DNA from: JBDHZK01 sp039811865
GTDB taxonomy: Bacteria; Actinomycetota; Actinomycetes; Propionibacteriales; Propionibacteriaceae
Assembly: GCA_039811865.1 (NCBI GenBank)
Contig: JBDHZK010000151.1
Span: 1 to 5,757 of the forward strand
DNA length: 5,757 nucleotides
Reading direction: 5' to 3'
The notes below the pieces were generated by a model that searched no databases, had not been told where the DNA came from, and saw nothing but the letters and a program-made list of their open reading frames with translations. The position numbers and the translations under genes were made by a program. Shown piece after piece: positions 1 to 5,175 of this stretch. Position 1 is the first letter of the stretch. The number at the start of each line of letters is the position of its first letter.

Positions 1-686
1 TGGTCGAGCGGACCGCCCGCATGGGTGCATACGGCGGACACCGCGAAGACCTTGGCCCCCCTTCGGACCAGAACGACGTCCACGCCGTCGACGGCGACCT
101 TGTGCGGACGACCTTCGGCCAGATCGGCGAAGCCGGCGACGTCCGTCCACACGGGGCGCGGCTCCTGGAACGCGGTGCGGTTGACCCCGACTCCGCGCAC
201 GAACGAGAGGTACCCACCCAGGTAGGCCGCGGCAGAGGTCACTCCCAGGCCAGCAGCGGTCAGGACGACCCCGAGCGTCCGGTGCCCGCGTCGCCGGACC
301 AGCCAGGACGCCACCTGCAGGGAAACGCCGATCACGTTGGCGGCGGCGTGGACAAAGCCGACCCGCTGCTCGGCGCCGTGCGTGGAGGAGTAGTCGCACG
401 CTCCCGCGGCCGCGGTGGGCACGGCGGCGAGGACGCCCGCGCCAACCAGCCGCCGCGCGGCGTCCGCGCCTTCGTCACCGGCGGTCAGGTCGAGCAGCAG
501 CGCCGCTCCCCAGGCGCCGATGGGCAGATCGGTCAGCAAGGGATGCAGGGGGTGGCCCAGCCACGTGCCGGAAAGCAGATTCTTGAGGACGGCGGGTTTC
601 GTCCAGTTGGCGGAGAAGTTGGCGTACCACTGGGCGCCCTTGTCCAGCGCGGGTTCGGTCTCGATGGCCTCGATGAGAGCAGTCAT
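1..686 (-). CDS. DUF2231-Rieske [2Fe-2S] membrane protein, partial (C-terminus beyond window)
   Basis: The frame is open from an ATG at 686-684 to the left edge, giving 228 residues without a stop. AAGGAG lies 9 nt upstream of the ATG, which supports this start. Residues 1-40 are soluble. GHPLHP at 44-49 followed by LLTDLPIGAWGAALLLDL is the hallmark of the DUF2231 membrane domain. I see about four hydrophobic segments (roughly 50-67, 80-97, 112-130, 138-158). From about residue 178 the sequence turns into a Rieske domain and reaches VCTHAGGPLD at 219-228. Its CTH (C220, H222) is the first Cys/His pair of a [2Fe-2S] cluster site, and the second C-x2-H half must lie outside the window. Established knowledge: Rieske domains of this ferredoxin-like type carry electrons, and such fusions occur in actinobacteria without a settled role. 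Inference: a membrane-anchored redox protein with its Rieske head probably on the cytoplasmic side. It is divergent from the protease/two-component operon. Confidence 0.9.
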   Translation of the reverse strand, partial: MTALIEAIETEPALDKGAQWYANFSANWTKPAVLKNLLSGTWLGHPLHPLLTDLPIGAWGAALLLDLTAGDEGADAARRLVGAGVLAAVPTAAAGACDYSSTHGAEQRVGFVHAAANVIGVSLQVASWLVRRRGHRTLGVVLTAAGLGVTSAAAYLGGYLSFVRGVGVNRTAFQEPRPVWTDVAGFADLAEGRPHKVAVDGVDVVLVRRGAKVFAVSAVCTHAGGPLD

Positions 687-695
687 GCCGCTCAA

Positions 696-701
696 CTCCT
701 T
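696..701 (-). promoter_or_regulatory. Ribosome binding site of the Rieske gene
   Basis: AAGGAG on the minus strand with a 9-nt spacer to the ATG at 686. It fixes the start of the DUF2231-Rieske gene. The surrounding 11-mer GGAGTTGAGCG (689-699, minus) recurs on the plus strand at 833-843. Confidence 0.7.
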
Positions 702-762
702 GGGCTCGGCGCCGCGTCGTCCCTTCGGTCTACCCGTCGATCCGGGCAGGTGGCTAGCCCCC

Positions 763-792
763 CGAGGGGTGGGTGCGCCGGTGGGCCCCTCG
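763..792 (-). repeat. Stem-loop in the 5' leader of the Rieske gene
   Basis: CGAGGGG (763-769) and CCCCTCG (786-792) are perfect 7-bp inverted arms with a 16-nt loop. The structure lies 77 bp or more upstream of the Rieske ATG and could form in its leader RNA if transcription starts upstream of 792. A tighter alternative, CCCC-GA-GGGG at 760-769, competes with it. In such GC-rich DNA an arm pair of this size can occur by chance. Confidence 0.3.
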
Positions 793-847
793 TGATGGGT
801 GGTTTTGTGCGGCGCGTCGACTTGCTGTCGCGGGAGTTGAGCGCAAA

Positions 848-874
848 CACGCGGTGGTGCGCCGAATCGCCGCA
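848..874 (-). repeat. Left arm of divergent inverted repeat
   Basis: Read on the minus strand, this arm is TGCGGCGATTCGGC (874-861) followed by G-CACC-ACCGCGTG. The 14-mer is perfectly repeated in opposite orientation at 978-991, and the flank CACC..AC..CGCGTG is also shared with small insertions. The 14-mer points toward the Rieske gene, its outer end 175 bp from that start codon. It could be a regulator-binding element. Confidence 0.6.
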
Positions 875-953
875 CGTTTCCACCGGCACGGCGAGGTCGG
901 CGATCCAGCGACCAGGCATGCGCAGCGCGCGAGGACATCTGGTCAGCGCACAG

Positions 954-968
954 CCCCCGGCGCGGGGG
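954..968. repeat. GC-rich hairpin between the inverted-repeat arms
   Basis: CCCCC (954-958) and GGGGG (964-968) flank a 5-nt GGCGC loop. It sits close to the inner edge of the right repeat arm. No T-run follows on either strand, so I do not call it a terminator. It may be base-composition noise or part of the larger repeat structure. Confidence 0.3.
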
Positions 969-977
969 TGGGGATTA

Positions 978-1005
978 TGCGGCGATTCGGCCACCGACGC
1001 GCGTG
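978..1005 (+). repeat. Right arm of divergent inverted repeat
   Basis: TGCGGCGATTCGGC (978-991) followed by CACC (992-995) and GACGCGCGTG (996-1005). It matches the left arm in inverted orientation: 14 bases are identical and the flank shows only short insertions. The outer end of the 14-mer is 169 bp from the protease start codon. This is nearly the distance of the other copy from the Rieske start, so each divergent gene has one copy reading toward it. Confidence 0.6.
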
Positions 1006-1065
1006 CCCAGGCGCGGTGTAGAGCTGTGTCCCGGGATCGCCGCGCGTTCTCGGCGGGTCGAGCTT

Positions 1066-1081
1066 TGTGACAAACGTCACG
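1066..1081 (+). promoter_or_regulatory. CRP/FNR-family-like operator upstream of the operon
   Basis: TGTGACAAACGTCACG reads TGTGA-N6-TCACG and matches 9 of 10 half-site positions of the CRP-type consensus TGTGA-N6-TCACA. The core is the perfect palindrome GTGAC-AAAC-GTCAC (1067-1080). In actinobacteria, CRP and GlxR recognise this consensus. It ends 78 bp before the protease ATG. The overlapping TTGTGA (1065-1070) could be a -35 element, but no good -10 (TAnnnT) follows at the right spacing. The site is seen directly; its function is inferred. Confidence 0.45.
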
Positions 1082-1147
1082 CCGGTTCGATGAAACGGGC
1101 GAGAAGTTCGGTGATGCCCGCCACGGGCGTCCGGCGCAGACCGGGCC

Positions 1148-1151
1148 GAGG
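1148..1151 (+). promoter_or_regulatory. Ribosome binding site of the CPBP protease gene
   Basis: GAGG with an 8-nt spacer to the ATG at 1160. It supports that start. Confidence 0.5.
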
Positions 1152-1159
1152 CTGGACGC

Positions 1160-2263
1160 ATGATCACAACGCAGCCCGAAACTCCCAACGCCGCGAACTG
1201 CGACGCCCGGCAGAGCGACCGTCCCTTGGCGACCGGGTCGGACGCCTCGCCCGCTTCCCCCAACGCCCAGCTCCCCCAGGACGGCCAGGGCGACCCGCCA
1301 GCCGTGCCCTCGCCCGGTGCCACGTCGACCCCGCGAATCGCCGGGCCCGAACCCCGCGTTCCGCGCGCATACCACCAGGGCCTGCTGACCGAGCCCCGCC
1401 CGCAGTGGTGGCGCGGCGTCCTCGCCCTGGTCGGCTTGGCCGTGGCCTATCTGGTCGTGAGCGTGCTGCTCTCCGCGGCGGCGATCATGTTCGACGTGGG
1501 CACAACGGGGGTTCGACCCGAACCGTCCACGAAGGGCATCGCCATGACCCCGGCGCTGTACGCCGCGCTCGTCCTCGGTCTGGCCGCGCTGACTCCCCTC
1601 AGCATGCTGCTGCAGCGGGTGTGCTTCGGCATTCGGGCCGGCTACCTGAGCTCGGTCACCGGACGGTTCCGCTGGGCACTGTTCGGCAAGCAGGCACTGT
1701 TCGTGGTCCCGTTGCTCGCGGCCTACGGGTTCGTCTTCAACCTGATCCAGCCGTCCCCTGGGACGCGCGGCGCCGACTGGGTCGCGATCCTCGCCCTGTC
1801 GATCGTGTTGCTGCCGCTTCAGGCGGCCGGTGAGGAGCAGGGGTTCCGCGGGCTGATGCTCCGCGTGGCCGGCACGTGGAACCTGAACCCGACGATCGCC
1901 CTCGTCCTCGGCGCCGGTTTCAGCTCGGTGCTGTTCATGCTGGCGCACGGCGCGGGCGACCCCTGGCTAAACCTGTACTACTTCTGCTTCGGCGTCACCT
2001 GTTCGCTGATCGCCCGCTACACCGGCGGCCTCGAGGGGTCGACCCTGTTGCACGCCGCCAACAATGTGGTGTTCGGCGTCATCGCGGCCCTGACCACCGA
2101 CATGAGCACCGCGTTCGACCGCTCGGCGGGCGTCGCCGGACCGTTCATGCTCGTCCAAGTCGTCGCGATCTCCATCCTGGGTGCGGGCCTGGTGATCAGC
2201 GCCCGCCGCCTGAACGCCCAGACCATGACCCGGCCCAGCAACCCGGTCCTGCAGTCCAACTGA
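1160..2263 (+). CDS. CPBP-family intramembrane glutamic endopeptidase
   Basis: The product has 367 residues. Residues 1-82 form a Pro/Ala/Ser-rich, probably disordered tail. About eight hydrophobic segments follow (roughly 85-108, 132-155, 176-197, 207-222, 245-262, 270-287, 296-312, 328-346). The CPBP (Abi, Rce1-like) catalytic signatures are intact: EExxxR as E225, E226, R230 in EEQGFRG; FxxxH as F259-H263 in FMLAHG; and HxxxN as H298 in HAANN. Known for the family: these are membrane proteases using glutamate and histidines, including CAAX-prenyl protease 2 and bacterial enzymes linked to peptide processing, self-immunity or regulated proteolysis. It is first in a tight gene run, 4 nt before a sensor kinase gene. 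That context suggests a signalling role such as cleaving a membrane regulator, but the substrate is unknown. The family call is firm; the role is inference. Confidence 0.92.
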   Translation: MITTQPETPNAANCDARQSDRPLATGSDASPASPNAQLPQDGQGDPPAVPSPGATSTPRIAGPEPRVPRAYHQGLLTEPRPQWWRGVLALVGLAVAYLVVSVLLSAAAIMFDVGTTGVRPEPSTKGIAMTPALYAALVLGLAALTPLSMLLQRVCFGIRAGYLSSVTGRFRWALFGKQALFVVPLLAAYGFVFNLIQPSPGTRGADWVAILALSIVLLPLQAAGEEQGFRGLMLRVAGTWNLNPTIALVLGAGFSSVLFMLAHGAGDPWLNLYYFCFGVTCSLIARYTGGLEGSTLLHAANNVVFGVIAALTTDMSTAFDRSAGVAGPFMLVQVVAISILGAGLVISARRLNAQTMTRPSNPVLQSN

Positions 2264-2267
2264 CAGC

Positions 2268-3494
2268 ATGGAGCCCATGACCCCGGCCGGCCCGAGCACC
2301 GCACCGGTGTCCGGGCCGGCCGCGAACGCCCGCCGCCTCCGGACGATGGTGGCCGCCTCGTCCTTCCTGTTCATTCCGCTTGCCGGGCTCATCGCCCTGG
2401 GCGCGATCGGAACCATCGTCCGGGGAGCGGTCGGGCCGATGTTGCTCGGCATGGTGGCCCTGGGCGGGTCCACCTACCTCACGAGCCTGTCTCTGGCCAG
2501 ATTGCGCCAGCCCCGGTCCGCCTGGCTGGCCGCGCCCCGCTGGCCGTTCTGGGTTCAGGTCGGGCTTTCCCTGGCGTTCGCGGTCAGCGTGGCCACGGTC
2601 GCCGACCCGACTGGCTGGGCGCTGACCGTCGGCTGCGCGGTGGCCCTGGCCGTCATCGGGATCGCTCCCTTGATCGGCGCGCGGCAGCTCGGCGTCTGCT
2701 GCGGTGCCCTGCTGGCGTTGCTGCTGATCGTCGCGACTGTGGTTGCCGGCGTCACCGGACGTCCGATCTGGCTGGCGGCGATCGGGGCCGTCGGCATGGG
2801 GTCCAGCGTGGTCGCGATGGTCGCGGCCGCCTGGTCCAACGGTTGGATGGTCCGGGTGGTTGACGAACTCGAGGCCGCCCGGACGCAGGCCGCCGAGCTG
2901 GCCGTCGCCCAGGAGCGGCTGCGGATGGCCCGCGACCTCCACGACCTGATCGGCCGCACCATGACGACGGTAGCGGTGAAGAGCCAGTTGGCCTCAGCCC
3001 TCGTCGCCCACGGGCGGACGGAGCAAGCGCTCGCCGAGCTGGAGTCGGTCCGCACGATCGCGGAGGAGGCCGGGCAGCAGGTGCGCGGCATCGCCGCCGG
3101 CCCGCGCGAGGTGGAGCTGGGCCAAGAGTTGCAGGGCGCCCGCGCGCTGCTCACGTCGGCTGGGATCGGCTGCGAGGTCGACCTGCGGGTCGAGCCCGGG
3201 TCCCTGCCCCCGGAAGTGAGCGGGGGCCTCGGCTGGGTGCTGCGCGAGGGCGTGACGAACGTGATCCGGCACAGCGACGCCCGCCTGGTGCGGGTGCTGC
3301 TTGAGCGAGACGGGGACAGTGCGGTACTGGTGATCGCCAACGATGGCGTCCGAACGGACGAGGCCGGTCGCGGCAGCGGGCTGGACGGCCTCACCGTCCG
3401 GCTGGCCCGGCTGCGGGGACGCTTGGAGCACGCCCATGACGACGGCTCGTTCGTGCTCACCGCGAGCGTGCCGTGGGGGAGGGGATCCCGATGA
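2268..3494 (+). CDS. DesK/NarL-type sensor histidine kinase
   Basis: The product has 408 residues. The membrane sensor part (about 25-190) has five or six hydrophobic segments and no sizeable extracytoplasmic domain, suggesting sensing within the membrane. A short coiled-coil-like linker (about 195-220) precedes the HisKA_3 box ERLRMARDLHD, with H225 as the phosphorylated histidine. The HATPase_c domain has the N-box REGVTNVIRH (N331, H335), NDG (N358-G360) and the G-box GSGLDG (369-374). Usual DesK-like kinases read HDLLGH or HDxxGQ at the H-box. Here it is HDLIGR, so the phosphatase motif DxxxQ/H has R230 instead. The ATG at 2268 lies 4 nt after the protease stop and has no clear ribosome binding site, so translational coupling is likely. 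An in-frame ATG at 2277 with GGAG only 3 nt upstream is an alternative. The 3' end overlaps the response regulator gene by 4 nt. Confidence 0.93.
   Translation: MEPMTPAGPSTAPVSGPAANARRLRTMVAASSFLFIPLAGLIALGAIGTIVRGAVGPMLLGMVALGGSTYLTSLSLARLRQPRSAWLAAPRWPFWVQVGLSLAFAVSVATVADPTGWALTVGCAVALAVIGIAPLIGARQLGVCCGALLALLLIVATVVAGVTGRPIWLAAIGAVGMGSSVVAMVAAAWSNGWMVRVVDELEAARTQAAELAVAQERLRMARDLHDLIGRTMTTVAVKSQLASALVAHGRTEQALAELESVRTIAEEAGQQVRGIAAGPREVELGQELQGARALLTSAGIGCEVDLRVEPGSLPPEVSGGLGWVLREGVTNVIRHSDARLVRVLLERDGDSAVLVIANDGVRTDEAGRGSGLDGLTVRLARLRGRLEHAHDDGSFVLTASVPWGRGSR
3478..3482 (+). promoter_or_regulatory. Ribosome binding site of the response regulator gene
   Basis: GGAGG, 8 nt before the ATG at 3491 and inside the 3' end of the kinase gene. 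It favours the ATG at 3491 over the in-frame GTG at 3473. Confidence 0.7.
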
Positions 3495-4096
3495 CGAGGG
3501 TGTTGCTGGCCGACGACGAGACGCTGATCCGCGAGGCGCTGGCGACCTTGGTCGGGCTGGCGGATGGCATTGAGGTCGTCGCTGTCGCGGCGTCGGGGAC
3601 GGAGGCGCTGGCGCAGGCCCGCAAGACCCGCCCGGACGTCGCCCTGCTCGACCTGCAAATGCCCGACCTGGACGGCATCGAGGTGGCCCGCCGGATCGGC
3701 GTGGACGTCCCCGAGTGCGCTTGCGTGATCGTCACGTCGCACGGGCGTCCCGGCTACTTGAAGCAGGCGCTGGCCGCGGGCGTTCGTGGTTTTCTTCCCA
3801 AGACGACATCGGCGGCAACGCTCGCGGACGTCGTCCGCCGGGTCGCCGCCGGGCAGCGCTACGTCGACCCCGCCCTGGCCGCCGAAGCGATCGGGGCCGG
3901 GGACTCGCCGCTCACGCCGCGAGAGGCCGACGTCCTCGCGCTCGCCGAGTCCGGCGGCCCGGTGGAGGAGATCGCGGCGCGGGCCCACCTGTCGACAGGC
4001 ACCGTCCGCAACTATCTGAGCTCGGCTGCCGCGAAACTGGGGGCCGCCAACCGGCACGAGGCGGCCCGGCGGGCGCGCGAGCGCGGCTGGATCTGA
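3491..4096 (+). CDS. NarL/LuxR-family response regulator
   Basis: The product has 201 residues from the ATG at 3491. The receiver domain (about 1-118) has all the expected residues: acidic pair D8/D9, phosphoacceptor D54 in LLDLQMPDLDG, T82 at the end of beta-4, and K104 in FLPK. After a linker (about 119-136), LTPREADVLALAESG begins a LuxR-type helix-turn-helix (about 138-196), with HLSTGTVRNYLSSAAAKLGA as the recognition region. Length and architecture are normal for DesR/NarL regulators. Its ATGA start overlaps the kinase stop (3491-3494), the usual sign of a cognate pair made in step. Phosphotransfer from H225 of the kinase to D54 is expected. Its targets are unknown. The inverted repeat upstream of the operon is a candidate binding site, but nothing in the sequence proves it. 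An upstream GTG at 3473 would add six residues and is less likely. Confidence 0.95.
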   Translation: MTRVLLADDETLIREALATLVGLADGIEVVAVAASGTEALAQARKTRPDVALLDLQMPDLDGIEVARRIGVDVPECACVIVTSHGRPGYLKQALAAGVRGFLPKTTSAATLADVVRRVAAGQRYVDPALAAEAIGAGDSPLTPREADVLALAESGGPVEEIAARAHLSTGTVRNYLSSAAAKLGAANRHEAARRARERGWI

Positions 4097-4133
4097 TTGA
4101 CGGCGGGCCCGCGCTGGCCGGCAGACTGTCCGG

Positions 4134-5096
4134 GTGTTCGCCACCGGATTCTTCGCCACGGCGCCGATCGACGAGTTGTACGAATGGTTCGCCGCCTCCG
4201 CCCAGGACACCTCGCCGACCTGGGGGCGCCTGTGCCGCTGGATCGCCCGAACTCCGGCACTGCGCGGCCGACTGGACGCCTTGCCGGGGGCGAAGCGCCA
4301 GCCGAACCTGTTCCTGGCGGCGGTGCGCTACTTCGGCGGGCCGACGAGTCCGGGCCCGGAGTTCCTGGCCTGGGTCGAGGCTCACTGGGACGATGTCGAG
4401 GCGCTGATCGTGCAGCGCGAGACCCAGACGAACGAGGTGGGTCGCGCGGCCGTCTTGGCGCCGCTGGTGGCGAGCCTGCCGCAACCGGTTTCGCTGCTGG
4501 AAGTGGGCTGCTCGGCTGGTCTCCTGCTCCACCTGGACGCCTACCGTTACCGCTACTCAGACCGCGGGTTGGGCGAAGGTCCGCTGATCGAGTGCGAATC
4601 GGCGGGGGCGCCGCCGGCGCTCGCGTTGCCCGCGATCGCGGCCCGCGCGGGGCTGGACCGCAATCCGCTCGACCCAGCCGATCCGGAGGACGCCCGCTGG
4701 CTGCGGGCGCTGGTTTGGCCCGGCGAGGACGCCCGCGAGGCGCGGCTGGTCGAGTGCCTGGCCGCCGCCAGGCGGCGCCCGGCAACCCTGTTGGCCGGGG
4801 ACGCCGTCGACGACTTGCCCCGATTGTTGGGCTGCGCGGCCCCGGGGACGACGCCGGTCGTCATGCACTCGACGGTGCTGCCATACCTGGCGCGCGACCA
4901 GCGCCGGGAGTTCGTCGCGGCCGTGCGCGCGGCGGGCGTCCACTGGGTGTGCCTGGAAGGCCCGCGCGTGCTGCAGGACTTCGTCCCGGTTGCGGGGTTG
5001 ATCGCGTCCGACGACCGCGACTTCTTCGTCCTCGCGCTGGACGGTGAGCCCGTCGCGCTGGCCCACCATCACGGCGCCTGGGTGCGCTGGCTTTGA
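4134..5096 (+). CDS. DUF2332 family protein
   Basis: The product has 320 residues with a GTG start. An in-frame TGA at 4098-4100 rules out a longer N-terminus. Segments I recognise as DUF2332-like, in order: KRQPNLFLAAVRYF (54-67), QTNEVGRAAVLAPL (98-111), LLEVGCSAGLLLHLDAYRYRY (121-141), a GLDRNPLDPADPEDARWL block (173-190), VVMHSTVLPYL (242-252) and the terminal HHHGAWVRWL (311-320). The family has no established function that I know of. The LLEVGCSAG stretch resembles motif I of Rossmann-fold S-adenosylmethionine methyltransferases, so a methyltransferase-like fold is possible. No signal peptide or membrane segment is seen, so it is probably cytoplasmic. It follows the response regulator by 37 nt, and no good ribosome binding site precedes the GTG. 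It could be coupled to the upstream genes or have a leaderless transcript. It ends 8 nt before the convergent hydrolase stop. Confidence 0.88.
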   Translation: MFATGFFATAPIDELYEWFAASAQDTSPTWGRLCRWIARTPALRGRLDALPGAKRQPNLFLAAVRYFGGPTSPGPEFLAWVEAHWDDVEALIVQRETQTNEVGRAAVLAPLVASLPQPVSLLEVGCSAGLLLHLDAYRYRYSDRGLGEGPLIECESAGAPPALALPAIAARAGLDRNPLDPADPEDARWLRALVWPGEDAREARLVECLAAARRRPATLLAGDAVDDLPRLLGCAAPGTTPVVMHSTVLPYLARDQRREFVAAVRAAGVHWVCLEGPRVLQDFVPVAGLIASDDRDFFVLALDGEPVALAHHHGAWVRWL

Positions 5097-5104
5097 CGTT
5101 CGGG

Positions 5105-5175
5105 TCAATCACGACGGCGATTGCCGGTTTCGGACCGAATTCTGTGCGCTGGAGGCAGTTCGGAGTCGTGATTGA
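5105..5175. terminator. Structured convergent junction, possible bidirectional terminator
   Basis: TCAATCACGAC (5105-5115) and GTCGTGATTGA (5165-5175) are perfect 11-bp inverted arms. Between them lie GGC-GATT-GCC (5116-5125) and a hairpin of CCGAA-TT-CTG (5135-5144) with CAG-TTCGG (5156-5163) around an 11-nt loop. Together they make a three-way-junction fold on either strand. GGT-TTCGG-ACC (5126-5136) is a competing small hairpin. The stretch starts 8 nt after the DUF2332 stop, where a terminator for the operon would be expected. On the minus strand it overlaps the last codons of the hydrolase gene, the left arm ending exactly with that stop codon. No T-run follows the structure on the plus strand, so terminator function is inference. 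Confidence 0.4.

Larger units (their letters stand above)
687..1159. other. Divergent intergenic control region, no convincing gene
   Basis: This 473-bp gap separates the start codons of the minus-strand Rieske gene and the plus-strand protease gene. Open frames cross it on both strands, but they have Arg/Ala/Pro-rich products, no recognisable domain and no good ribosome binding site. One short minus-strand stretch (about 820-915) has coding-like G/C third positions, but it lacks a start signal and any family I recognise. The region instead contains a long inverted repeat (848-874 with 978-1005), a CRP-like palindrome (1066-1081), a stem-loop in the Rieske leader (763-792) and a GC hairpin (954-968). 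Promoters for both genes should lie here. I found no convincing -35/-10 pair for either. Confidence 0.7.

Noticed and set aside
689..843. 11-bp inverted repeat GGAGTTGAGCG (689-699 minus, 833-843 plus)
   Set aside because: One copy is simply the ribosome binding site of the Rieske gene, the flanks do not match, and the 133-bp separation makes a functional hairpin doubtful. Probably chance.
954..968. CCCCC/GGGGG hairpin as an intrinsic terminator
   Set aside because: No T-run follows on either strand, and it lies between divergent genes, where no terminator is needed for them.
773..1021. Plus-strand open frame of 82 codons in the intergenic region
   Set aside because: The product is Arg/Ala-rich with no domain, there is no good ribosome binding site, and it spans the inverted repeat and GC hairpin. 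It is best read as chance openness in GC-rich DNA.
692..1948. Long minus-strand open frame across the intergenic region and antisense to the protease gene
   Set aside because: The product is Arg/Gln/Gly-rich and mostly mirrors the protease codons. The short part near 820-915 has coding-like third positions but no start signal or recognisable family.
3473..3490. Upstream GTG start for the response regulator
   Set aside because: It would add MGEGIP before the usual MTRVLLADDE beginning. The ATG at 3491 has GGAGG at ideal spacing and the ATGA overlap.
2555..4210. Minus-strand open frame of 551 codons antisense to the kinase and regulator
   Set aside because: The two plus-strand genes have clear domain motifs. 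The antisense product is low-complexity Arg/Ser/Pro sequence, a usual by-product of high GC.
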